Below are positions 11,001-21,465 of a stretch of DNA of 64,000 bases, in pieces. The notes below the pieces were generated by a model. The model ran no database searches. It was given only the letters and a program-made list of their open reading frames with translations, and was not told the DNA's origin. This DNA is from Syncephalastrum monosporum B8922 (lineage: Eukaryota > Mucoromycota > Mucoromycetes > Mucorales > Syncephalastraceae). The first letter of the stretch is position 1, and each line of letters begins with the position of its first letter. Location: NCBI GenBank assembly GCA_000697355.1, contig JNEN01001240.1:264969-328968 (forward strand), in the 5' to 3' direction. The position numbers and the translations under genes are program-made.

Positions 11001-13345
11001 GGCCGTTTTCCTGCAAAAGAACGTTCGACGCTTCCTGGCGCGCCGCCGGTACCTGCGTATCATGCAGACCATTCTGCGCGTTCAGCAAGTGGCGCGCCGT
11101 ATCGTGGGCCAACATAACCTCGAGCTTTTGCGTCAAGAGCGAGCGGCGACGTCCATTCAAAAGTACTGGCGCGGTTACCTTGCTCGCCAGGCTTACAAGC
11201 GCCAGCGCGAACGCATCATCAAAATCCAAGCGGGTATGCGAAATAGGGGAAGAAAAAGAAAAGGTGCAACATAGGCTCATATGACTTTTCAGCGATCCGT
11301 GGTTTTGTTGCTCGGAAACACTTTTCCATGATCCGCGAGCACAACGCAGCGACTCAGATCCAACGCATTGCCCGAGGATGGTAAGGTGAGACCCTCTACC
11401 AATAGCATACTCACGGCGTGGTTCGATATAGGGCGGCTCGCAAGCGATACCAAAAGACGCGTCTCCATATCATCCGCATTCAGACCTGCATCCGTCGCCG
11501 CAATGCACACAAGCAACTGGTCGTCATGCGCGCCGAGGCACGTTCCGTCAGCCACTTTAAGGAAGTTTCGTACAAGCTCGAGACGCGCGTCACCGAGTTG
11601 ACGCAAACCCTGACCCAGCAAAAGGAGGAAAAGGCCAAGCTGCGCAGCAAGGCGACCGAACTCGAAAGCCAGGTGCGTGCCTGGATCGCAAAGTACGAGA
11701 ATCTCGGCGACCAGGCCAAGGGCTTGGAAGTCACCATCGGGCACAAGGACCCGGCCGATGCCGAGAGGCTGGCGTCCGAGCGCGACAGCCTCCAGAACGA
11801 ATACCTCGTCTCGCTCAACAAGATTAAGCAGCAGGACAAAGAGATTGCGCGCTTGACCGAGACGCTCTCAACACAGAAAAAGCAAATCTCGGATCTCAAG
11901 GGCGTCTCGCGTGACATTGTGGGTAAAGCAACGAGCGATACGGCGGTCAACATGGCCGACCTCAAGTCCCAGATAGCCGCGCTCAAGTCGCAGCTCTCGG
12001 GCACACTCAGCCAACCACGTCGTCTGCGCCAACAACAACAACAGCAGCAACAGCAGCAGCAGCAGCCGCAGTCGCCCAAGAACGGCCTTGGACGACGTCG
12101 GAGGGCGCGCAATAGCATGATCAGCGTATTGACCAAGGACGACCTCGCTTCAGTTGAACCCGAGCTGGCGGAGCTGCTCCAGAACGAGAGCCTGTTGCAG
12201 GAAGGTGTCCTGGAGGCCATGATCAAGCAGGCGTCGGTGGAGCACGGCGACGCGATGCTGAAGCCGGCGCATGCGGTTGGCAAGTGTGTCCTGCAGCTCT
12301 GGCGTCGCAGTTGCTTGTCTGCCTCGGAGCGATGGCTCTTGGCCGTATCCGAAACCATCGAGCGCCAGTGCATGGTAAGTGGGGATGATGACACGCGAAT
12401 GGGGGGGGGGTAATCAAAAGAAAAAGAAAAAAAGAGGGAAAGGCTGACAGGGAGAACTAGGCATTCACGGGCGAAAATGCCAATGCGCCATGCGCCTTTT
12501 GGCTCGCCAACGCACACGAGCTCGCATCAGTGCTGTGTGCGGTGACGGACAACACAGACAGCGTCGAGAAACTGGTAACGCTCGCCAAGAATGAGCTCCA
12601 AAGCGTGCAAGAGACGGTGTACAACCACTGGATGACCGAAACCAAGCGGCAGCTGCAGCGCGTGATCGTGGCGGGCGTGATCGAGAGCCAGGCCCTGCCG
12701 GGCTTTGTCGTGACCAACAACAGCAGTGTCGGACAAAACTCGAGCGTCGCGGTGGAGGACGTGGTGCGCATCCTCGACAGTGTACGCGGTACAGTCAAGG
12801 ACTACCGCCTCGACGACTATGTGAGCAACCAGATGCTCGACGAATTGGTCAAGTTTATCGGTGTCGTGGCGTTCAACGACCTGATTGGCCGCCGTAACTT
12901 CAACTCATGGAAACGGGCGATGCAGATCCAGCACAATGTACAGCGTCTGGAGGCGTGGTGCGAGGAGCAAGGCCTGGGCGACGCGACGCTGCAGCTCGAG
13001 CCCCTGATCCAGGCGATCAAGCTCCTCCAGCTCAAGAAGTCCAGCATGGAGGATATCAAGATCATCTATGACGTCTGCTGGGTCCTGACGCCGGTCCAGG
13101 TCCAGAAGCTGATCCAGAGCTACAGTGCGGCCGACTATGAAGACCCGGTCAGCCACGATGTGATGCGCAGCATTGCGTCGCGTGCTACGGCGGAAGGCAA
13201 GAAGGACGGTGTTCTCCTGCCGGCGGTACCGGTGGACGAGAGCACCTATGAGATGCCCGCCTTGCGCACGGATGCTGAACTGCCTGCAAGCGTTGATATA
13301 AGCGAGAAGCTCCAGCCGTTGATGAAGCTCCTCGAAGCCAAGTAG
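8027..13345 (+). CDS. MYO2: Class V myosin heavy chain (Myo2/Myo4-like)
   Basis: Fourteen exons join in frame to 1,502 residues (yeast Myo2 is 1,574). Exons start at 8027, 8245, 8452, 8880, 9019, 9795, 10005, 10355, 10467, 10713, 10957, 11293, 11432 and 12461. Order of parts: N-terminal SH3-like segment, motor with P-loop GESGAGKT (about 177-184), switch segment NDNSSRFGK, actin-binding region with HYIRCIKPN, relay/converter, six IQ repeats (about 780-925; for example [16 protein letters not shown]), a short coiled coil to about 1090, a glutamine run (about 1093-1106), then a DIL/globular tail ending at 1,502. The motor carries vesicles, secretory cargo and organelles along actin cables toward growing tips; IQ repeats bind calmodulin and light chains, and the tail binds cargo receptors and Rab GTPases. 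Exon phases are consistent throughout. Confidence 0.95.
12031..12066 (+). repeat. CAA/CAG glutamine-coding repeat inside the myosin V gene
   Basis: Twelve consecutive codons of mixed CAA and CAG encode a glutamine run, followed by P-Q-S-P. It sits between the coiled coil and the cargo-binding tail. Mixed codons reduce slippage compared with a pure CAG run. It also produces a long poly-Cys antisense frame, which is an artefact. Confidence 0.9.
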
Positions 13346-13576
13346 AGAAATAGAAAAACATGCCGTGTGATTCTGCCCCGGTCGCTTCTCAATTCTTTCT
13401 TCCTTTTTCTTTTTTCGCAATATACCGTCCTCATCTAATAAATCCAATCCAAACGCCCCCTCCCCCACGGATCGGATCCAGCCAGCGCATGCCATCCAGC
13501 GCGGGATGGTAGTATGTTGAGATAAGGATGAACCAAGTATATTGGAGGGAATATAGACAAGAGAGATTGATGGCTA
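13346..13576. terminator. Shared 3' region between convergent myosin V and syntaxin 18 genes
   Basis: About 230 bases separate the two stop codons. AATAAA-like AT sequence (CTAATAAATCC) at about 13435-13445 on the + strand could act as a polyadenylation signal for myosin V. The minus-strand signal is not clear. Confidence 0.35.
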
Positions 13577-14578
13577 CTAGGAGTACCAGTCGAGGAAGAG
13601 CAGCACGAGACTCGCGCCGAATAAAAAGATGAACATGAATTTGCGGGTGCCCCGGTTGCGCTCCCGCGTCTGGATGAGTTGGAGATTGCCCTGCTCGACG
13701 CGCTCGCGGGTGGCGACCGAGTCGGCGTAGAGGCGATCGGTCTGGAGGGTCTGTGCGTTGAGGTGGCTCATGAGCTGTGTCTGGAGGGTGGATATCTCGA
13801 GCAAGGCCTGCTCCGCACTGCGGACCTGGGTGAGGGTCGAGTTGAGTTCTTCGATCATGGTGGCGTTTTCGCGCTCGAGCATCTGGAGCTGGTTGTCGGA
13901 CAGGTCGAGGGTCGGGAAGGGCTCTGCGTCGTCGTCTTGCTGCGGCGGCGGGGTCGGCTCCATCTTGGTGTGGATGGCGGACGATCGAAACAGCTGGTTT
14001 TCGCTCTTTTCGATTTCGCGTGTCAGGCGGGTTTCCTGCTGTGATTTCTGGAGCTGCGATGCCTCCGTCAGACGCTTGTTGAGCAGCCAGAGGATACTGC
14101 TCCTGTGCAGCGCCAGCACGTCTTCCTGCTCGCGATGGGACTCGTGCAGCACGGCGCTCAAGAGGCCGGCGAGACGGTGGCGCGGTTTGGGCTGCTCGAG
14201 GCGGATCTTTTCGGCCTGTTCGAGTTCGCGTATGCTGTCGAGGCAGCGCTGAATGATGACCTTGGCCTGGTAGTCGATCTCATCGCGCTCTGGATCGGTG
14301 AGGCAGGTGACATTGTCGAACAAGGCAAAGAGCGATGACTCGTCGTGTGGCTTCTGCGGCTGGGATGGCGGAGGCGGCCGCCGGTGGTGTTTCTCCGTCG
14401 CAAGGTAGGCTCGCCGTACGCTGGACAAGAAGCGCTTTAAATCGGTGACATGGGCAGAGATGCGGTAAGCTTCGCGCGTGAATGGATCCTTTTCTCTCTT
14501 GCTCCGTTTCCGTTCATGTGGAGGAGAGGGAGGCGCTTGAGCGGCGAGCTGCTTAAAGTCGTGCGTTCTATTCGGCAT
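13577..14578 (-). CDS. UFE1: Syntaxin 18 / Ufe1-like ER Qa-SNARE
   Basis: This is one intronless frame of 333 residues. It opens with MPNRTHDFKQ, typical of the syntaxin 18 N-terminal domain. A helical middle follows, with EIDYQAKVIIQRCLDSIRELE matching the family's conserved helix. The SNARE helix near residues 240-300 contains LERENATMIEELNSTLTQV and QTDRLYADSV, and the end is a C-terminal anchor, FMFIFLFGASLVLLFLDWY. Syntaxin 18/Ufe1 is the ER SNARE for retrograde Golgi-to-ER vesicles, working with Sec20, Use1, Sec22 and the Dsl1 complex. The start at 14578 matches the family N-terminus; the open frame extends upstream but that part is low-complexity and probably untranslated. It shares a 213-base divergent promoter with the P5B ATPase. 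Confidence 0.9.
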   Translation of the reverse strand: MPNRTHDFKQLAAQAPPSPPHERKRSKREKDPFTREAYRISAHVTDLKRFLSSVRRAYLATEKHHRRPPPPSQPQKPHDESSLFALFDNVTCLTDPERDEIDYQAKVIIQRCLDSIRELEQAEKIRLEQPKPRHRLAGLLSAVLHESHREQEDVLALHRSSILWLLNKRLTEASQLQKSQQETRLTREIEKSENQLFRSSAIHTKMEPTPPPQQDDDAEPFPTLDLSDNQLQMLERENATMIEELNSTLTQVRSAEQALLEISTLQTQLMSHLNAQTLQTDRLYADSVATRERVEQGNLQLIQTRERNRGTRKFMFIFLFGASLVLLFLDWYS

Positions 14579-14791
14579 ACGGCAGCAGTGTCTATTCTGG
14601 CTCGACAACGACAATGGTACGTGGGGAAAGGGAGGACTGACATTTAAATCAGGCATAGACAGCAGCAGTGTCGATATGGATAAAAAAAGAAATAATCTCC
14701 CAGTTTGCGAACCCTTTTTTTTCGTACGCCTTTTTTTCCCTTTCTTCCTCTTTCCCTCTGTGCATGCCTTACTCGTCTTCCTGACATACGA
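14579..14791. promoter_or_regulatory. Divergent promoter between syntaxin 18 and P5B ATPase
   Basis: The 213 bases between two start codons on opposite strands must hold both core promoters. The right half is very T/C-rich in the + strand (14701-14760), as expected of a pyrimidine-rich leader before the ATG at 14792. No clear TATA box is seen. Confidence 0.6.
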
Positions 14792-17700
14792 ATGTCCACC
14801 TTTCCTTCGACTGGACCTCTTTCTGGCTATGGCACACACGCCCCAAATACCTCCACTCCAAGCGCTCCCTCCACGAGACCTTCATCGCCGGCGTCCCGCC
14901 CCGCCACCCCCACCTCCACAACAGCAGCAGCAGCAGCAACGCAACAACACCAGAGTCATGCTAAGCCCAGAAGAGACTCGGCCACGCCTCTCTTCCACAA
15001 CCCGAACCTCGACTCACACCCCTCGCCCGCCTTAGCCGCCCGCGATCGCCCTCATTTCGTGCACGATCTGCACTCGCAACCACACCCACACCCTCACACC
15101 CACCACCGCTCCACCGCCCGCGTCGGCTCAGCCCTGCACCGCAGACGGCGCAAAACCCTGACCCAGAACGACTCAGACGAGGAAGACGAATCGGAAGAAG
15201 ACGACAGCGACGTGGAGGTCAACACGAGCGACGAGAGCAACAGCGACGATAGCGACGACGAGACTACTACGCAACAAACGCATGAAAACGGTTTCAAAAA
15301 TGATCATCTTCGTATTGGCATGCTCGGCCAAGAACCCAACCACCAGAGCCTCTTGCTGGATGAAGAGACGCGCGTGACGATCGACGGCTACTGCTACAAC
15401 AGGATCGCTTTGGCCGCCTATCGACTCGCCTGCATCCTCTCATGCGGTCTCGTGTGGCTCGTCTTCCGCTGGTGCCCGCATTGGTGGGTCCGCTGCGTCG
15501 GCCAGCGAGTGCCTCTCCACGAAGCGGCCTGGCTCGTCTTCACCGTACGTCCTTTATTCTTACTTCGTTTGACTATCAGCTATTATAATCGGTGCTTCAT
15601 GTGACTCACCCATCATTGGTTCTAGAACGAATACCAAGAGCAAGAAATACTGCGGCCCACCCGTGAACTTTATGGTGGCACCATCCAATCTGTCTTTTCA
15701 GAGACGCAAATCAAAGAGGAGGTGGCGCAGCATGGAGCTGCATCCGACCGTGCTTTTGATATGAATGAACCCTTGGACTATCTGACGTTGGTCGACTATC
15801 GCTATGCTCGACTCGCATTCCATCCTGCCCTGCATCGCTTCATGCTCATCGGGTATGTCACATTTTCTCTTTTTCCGCTCTATCTCGCTCCCATTCCGCC
15901 TGACCGTCCTTATTAGCTACTGGAAAGGTCCCAATTGGGTCACAGTCAAAAACGTGAAAACAGGCCTCACCTCGGAACAGTATCGCCAGCGCTTGAGTGT
16001 CTTTGGACCTAACCTTATCAACATACGGGAAAAACCGACCACAAAGCTGCTGCGGGATGAGGTAACACAGAGTTCAGTTCCCTGCATATCTTTGTCTAAC
16101 ATTTACATAGGTCCTAAACCCTTTCTACGTATTCCAAATCGGCAGCATTATTCTCTGGTGCATGGATGACTATTATTACTATGCCTTTTGTATCTTCATA
16201 ATCAGTGCCGTCAGCATCATTACTACATTGGTCGAGACAAAGAAGGTATGAAGCATACGACGGTGAGATAGCAAACATATCGCTCACGCCAAACAGACCA
16301 TGAGGCGCATGCGCGACATGTCCAAGTTTGAGTGCGCTGTACGCACCTTTCGTAATGGCGCCTGTAAGTGAAACGGTGGACAACGGGTAGAATATATTTG
16401 AGCTCAACATGCACATGATAACAGGGCGGTCGGTCAGCTCGGCTGAGCTTGTCCCCGGTGACGTGATCGATATTGCGGGCCTGCAGACCGTCCCATGCGA
16501 TGCTATGCTTCTCGGCGGCGACTGCATCCTCAATGAATCCATGCTCACCGGCGAATCCGTGCCAGTCTCCAAGGTCCCTGTCAACGACTCGGTCATGCGC
16601 AAAATGGACCTATCTGGGGCCACGATCGCGTCCGAGATTGCCAAGCACTTTCTGTTTATGGGTACACGCGTGGTGCGGGTGCGCTCCGGCAGCAATGTCG
16701 CGCTTGCCACTGCCATGGTTGTCCGAACCGGCTTCAGTACGGCCAAGGGCGCCTTGGTGCGCAGTATGCTGTTTCCCAAGCCTAACAACTTTCGTTTCTA
16801 CCGCGACTCTTTTCGGTTCATTGGCGTGTTGGCTATCATCGGTAGGTCCATCCTGTTTACTTCTCTCCGAATTGCTGGCTGAATTCATTTCTGGATAGCC
16901 GTCTTTGGCTTTATTATCTCATCCATTAACTTTATCCGCCTCGGCATTGACTCGACGACCATGATCCTTCGCGCCCTCGACCTGATCACCGTCGTTGTGC
17001 CGCCTGCACTGCCCGCCACCATGTCCATCGGCACCAGCTTTGCCATCAACCGTCTCAAAAAACTCGGCATCTTTTGCATCTCACCGCCGCGCGTCAATAT
17101 TGGCGGCAAGGTGGACTGTATGTGCTTTGACAAGACGGGCACGCTGACCGAAGATGGCCTGGATATCCACGGGATTCGTCCGGTGCTGGGCAAACTGTTT
17201 GAGGACGAAACCAATGTGTTGGAAGATACCGACCCGGCCGACGAGACGAGCGAGTCGACCAAGGCCAGGATCATGCGCATCATGACGTGTTGTCACTCGC
17301 TCAAGATTGTCGATGGTGAGCTGATTGGCGATCCGCTGGATCTAAAGATGTTTGAATATACGCGGTGGGAGCTTGAGGAAAGTAGCGGCGCCTCCTCGGC
17401 TGGTCTCAAGATGACGAGCGAGCTTGCTGCTTCGCAGGCCAAGAAGAGCGCCAAAGTCGGTATCATGCCCACCGTGGTGCGGCCTCCCGGGGGTCGTCAG
17501 GAGCTCTCTTTGCAATTTGTAAGTCGGATACGCTGCTTCATACCACACATGATGCCTTATACGTGTTTTGCAGGACTCGAATGCGCGATCGTCACCTACG
17601 GAGTTTGGTATTATTCATTCATTCGAATTCGTCTCCGCGCTTCGACGCATGAGTGTCATCGTTCGTCGTCTTGCCAGTCCGTCCATGGAGGTTCTCGTCA

Positions 17701-19684
17701 AAGGCGCCCCTGAGGTCATGTCCGAGATTTGTTTGCCCGAGTCACGTAAGTGAGCCGCGCTAAAAAGTCACCTTTCGCTGATTGCTACGCCTAGTCCCCG
17801 AGAACTACCAACAAGTATTGTATTGGTACACCCACCGCGGCTACCGTGTGATTGCTTGCGCGTCTCGGCAACTGGACGGCATAAAGTGGCATAAGCTGCA
17901 CAAGCTCAAGCGAAACGAGGTGGAAAGCAAACTGACCTTCCTCGGCTTCATCGTGTTTGAAAACAAGCTTAAGCCTCGGACCATACCCTCCCTCGCCACT
18001 CTGCGTGAGGCCAAGATACGCCAAATCATGTGCACAGGTATTTTTTTTTTTTAAAGGAACAAGGTATCCAGATCTGTTTCATAAACTAACGTCGTTTGTA
18101 GGCGACAATGTGCTGACGGCTGTTAGTGTATCACGGGAATGCAGCTTGGTGAATCCGGCCGCGGAGATCTATATACCAAAGTTCATACGTGGATCGTCGA
18201 CAGATCCTACCTCCCAGATCGCCTGGGAAAGCGTCCTTCGTGAAGGCAGTCAGCTGGATGGAGACACGCTGGAGGTAAGCGACGAAAGGTGATCCTCTAC
18301 TTGAATACCGAGCTTATTCTTTTTTGCCTAGCCCCGGATCGGCGACGGGCGCGATCGAAATTATTACTTGGGAGTGACGGGCGAGGCATTCCGTTGGATC
18401 ATTGATTTTGCCCACACCGAGCTTAAGCACCGTATGCTCGTCAAGGGTGCGATCTATGCGCGCATGTCTCCCGACGAGAAGGCAGAGCTGGTCTCGGAGC
18501 TCCAAAATATTGGTTACTGTGTCGGTTTTTGTGGTGATGGTGCCAATGACTGTGGTGCACTCAAGGCAGGCGATATCGGTATTTCTCTGTCAGAAGCCGA
18601 GGCGTCTGTCGCCGCGCCGTTTACGAGCAATACGATGGACATTGCGTGTGTTCTGGACGTCATCAAGTAAGTGCAGAAATGTCACCGTATTCTTTGACAA
18701 TCCCTGACATATTCTATTACAGGGAAGGACGAGCGGCCCTGGTGACCAGCTTTAGTTGTTTCAAGTACATGGCTCTTTACAGTATCATCCAGTTCACCTC
18801 CATCACTCTCCTCTACGCTTTTGGCAGCAACCTAGGCGATTTTCAATTTTTGTACATTGACCTCTTTCTGATTTTACCGATTGCTGTCTACAGTAAGTTT
18901 TCTTTCTGTCTTTTCAGGCTTTAGGAGCATAGACTGATTTTTTTTAGTGGGTCATACGGGCGCGTGGCATCAGCTAGATCCGAAACGGCCGACTGCCAGT
19001 CTCGTCTCAAAAAAGGTTTTGACGTCCCTGATCGGTCAAATTATTATCACGTCGACATTTCAACTTGTTATCTACGGGGTTGTCCAGCGACAAGATTGGT
19101 TAGTTTCCATGAAAGAGAAAGATTACTGTATTGATGCATACCCGTATTTTAGGTATGTTCCGCCTGCGTTTGACCCTGACGGTGACAACATCGAGTGCTA
19201 TGAAAATACTGTGCTCTTCCTTTTATCCAGTTTCCAATATATCCTCGTGGCCATCGTGTTTAGCGTTGGACCGCCGTATAGAAAACCCTTATGGACAAAT
19301 GGTAACTATTCGAAGCCAAAAGTCAGGCCAGAATAGAGAAGGAATAACGCTTGTAATTACTTAGATCGATTGGTGATTACCTTGGGCGTGCTTATCGCAC
19401 TCACTACATGGAGCGTACTCTGGCCCACAGAATGGGCTCGTTCCTGGCTCGAGTTGGAAACCCTTCCCTTTAGTTTCCGACTTTTTATTCTGTTCCTGGC
19501 CGGCGCCAACCTCGGCTTGTGTCTATGGTGCGAAAAGTACTTTTTTGGCCATGTCGCGGCCGGCATCTCTACCGCGCTCCAAAAGGCGCGCCAGCGCCAG
19601 CAAGGCTACTCGTCCCTCGCCAAGGTGCATAAAAAAATATATAAGCGTGTGGAGGAAGAAATGGACATTGTAGATATTCGATGA
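14792..19684 (+). CDS. YPK9: P5B-type P-type ATPase (Ypk9/ATP13A2-like)
   Basis: Fourteen exons (starting 14792, 15626, 15917, 16111, 16297, 16425, 16899, 17574, 17795, 18102, 18332, 18723, 18948, 19365) give 1,376 residues. The first 200 residues are Ser/Pro- and Asp/Glu-rich and disordered. Then come an N-terminal membrane hairpin typical of P5B pumps, actuator motif LTGES (about 483-487), M4 motif PPALP (615-619, the P5B hallmark; P5A pumps have PPELP), phosphorylation site DKTGT with Asp 658, nucleotide-domain KGAPE, hinge GDGAND (1052-1057), and six C-terminal membrane segments. P5B pumps sit in vacuole/lysosome membranes and export polyamines from the organelle, protecting against heavy metals. 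A possible extra in-frame intron, 19099-19152, would shorten the protein by 18 residues and gives a family-like QDWYVPP junction. Confidence 0.93.
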
Positions 19685-19773
19685 AATAAAAGTATACACA
19701 AAGCGGTACAGCGCTTAGAAAGATATTAGTGGTAGACAGTGCTGCGGAGGCTGATTAACATTACTTGGCTTTG

Positions 19774-20351
19774 TTAAGAGGAGGGTGATGGGGAGGAAGG
19801 ACAGGAGGAGGAGGCAGACGAGGAGGACGAAGAAAAAGTAGAAGAGGCGGATGGGGAAGGCGGATGTTGGGCATTGTTCATATGGAGCTGGGCACGAAGT
19901 GAGATCACTTCGGCTTGAATATTGCGAATGTATACGACAGCATCTCGCAAAATTTGTGCACGGTGGGCCTTGTTGGATTCATCGGCCGTGGGCCGGTGGT
20001 CCATACTGGACGCCAGTTCGCTGATCAGATTATTCTAATATATGACGAGCATGTTAGTGGAAGAAAAAGTAGTGCATGAAAAATGTGTCAACTTACAAGC
20101 ATGTCCCTCCGGCGTCGTTCAACCCGATTGTGTGTCTCTTTGCGCTGTCGGATCCGATCGAGGACGACGTCCGTTTCCAGATCAGATTTGTTGAGTATAT
20201 TGACGCCGCGAACGGTCAGCGCGCTTTTTCTTCGTTTAGTTTGGTCGATCCGGCGTGCCATGGTTTCCGGCCCGTAGATCCGGAGACGTTGTTGCAACGG
20301 ATAGCTCGCGCGTCGCTCGGAAACTGAGGTCTTGTTGTTGCTATGATCCAT
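19774..20351 (-). CDS. Basic helix-loop-helix transcription factor
   Basis: Two exons (20351-20097, 20034-19774) give 171 residues. The basic region RQRKETHNRVERRRRDML (to residue 85) runs across the intron into helix 1, NNLISELASSM; after a loop, helix 2 is KAHRAQILRDAVVYIRNIQAEV. The HNRVERRRR series, with H, E and R at the DNA-contact positions, predicts binding to E-boxes of the CACGTG/CATGTG kind. The C-terminus is a Ser-rich tail. It resembles the USF/Cbf1/MITF type more than any one family I can name. Its short length and an Opi1 gene in the window invite comparison with Ino2/Ino4, but that is inference. It is convergent with the P5B ATPase, with 89 bases between stops. Confidence 0.85.
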
Positions 20352-21465
20352 GCTGTCTGATGAGCAGCTTTTGTTACAGGGGTGTTTATAAAGAGAAAAG
20401 AAAAGAGAAAACAAAAGGAAAAAGGATGACGGATGGCACAGGTTATATATAAAGGAAGGACGTGCGTTAAAAAAGACTGCTTAAGCCAGCCAGCGTGCCC
20501 TTCATGGCAAAATGGCCTCATTTTGCCTCAATATAAGCCAATCAGAAAATCAACTCGCCGTCTTCCATAGCACCTGGACCCACCCCCCGCGCCCTTTTTT
20601 CCGGCCCCTCACCCACCCAGCAGCCCCTTCCTCTTTTCTGGTCCAGAAAAAATCCTCCTCTATATACTTCTTACACCCTTTTTGCAAGATTTCTGGCTCT
20701 GGTATTCTCTTTGTATTGATGGTAAGGTAAACTTTCGGAGTGCTATATCGCCCGTTAAAAGTGACTTACATCAACTATGTACCTTTTTAAGTAGCCTAAT
20801 GTTCGATCTGAATAAAAGTGACATGATTTTAATAAAGACTTTGAGCCGCAGACCTCTTTTTCTGGCTGAGGACAGTATACGATTCACAAACCTAACGCAT
20901 GCCTTCTTTGGATGCATCATTGGTAAAGAGAATATCATTGTTTCCTTTGTCTGGAATTCTCGGCGATCAGCTAGCTGGATGAGGATTGCCTTGCACAGAA
21001 AAGAAATTATGTTCAAACAAATAGACATGGTCTTCTGCATGTATATAAACAGCCACTTCTACTTTGTTTATTATCTACACGTACAGCTTCACTCTCGCTC
21101 CTTCCCGCGGTGTTTCTTGTTCAAGCTAAAAAAAAAAAAAAAAAAAAAAGCCTTGCTTCCTATACCTGTTCAACCCGCCTAAGTGCAGAACGGCTATTGG
21201 TCAGGTTGCGACAAAGGGTGAATTTGTGGCACCTATGTGCCAAAACAGAGAAGTTGTAAAATGCCTCAGTGAAGCAAACAATAATCTGCTTTTGGTGCGA
21301 CCTTGGCTGAAGATGCCGGCATTTTTGCTGTCTTCCCATTTGTCCCCAGCCAAAAGGTATAGCCATTTCGATGATTATGTTCTTTCCTAGTAACTTACTA
21401 CAGCTAATCATAAACACTGGGAATATCCATCTTTACATACATTACGACTTCAGGTAAAGTTCATC
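20352..21465. other. Intergenic region between the bHLH gene and the Ssd1-like gene
   Basis: It holds the bHLH promoter at the left and the Ssd1 3' region at the right. A CTCTATATACTTC TATA-like site lies at about 20656-20668 and a run of 22 A at 21128-21149. A 166-codon frame (20682-21182) has no domain and contains the poly-A run as poly-Lys, so I do not call it a gene. Confidence 0.5.

Noticed and set aside
11480..12517. 345-codon open frame on the - strand
   Set aside because: It is the antisense shadow of myosin V exon 13; the poly-Cys stretch is the reverse of the glutamine run.
20682..21182. 166-codon frame before the Ssd1-like gene
   Set aside because: It includes a poly-A run read as poly-Lys, has no domain, and lies in a likely 3' region.
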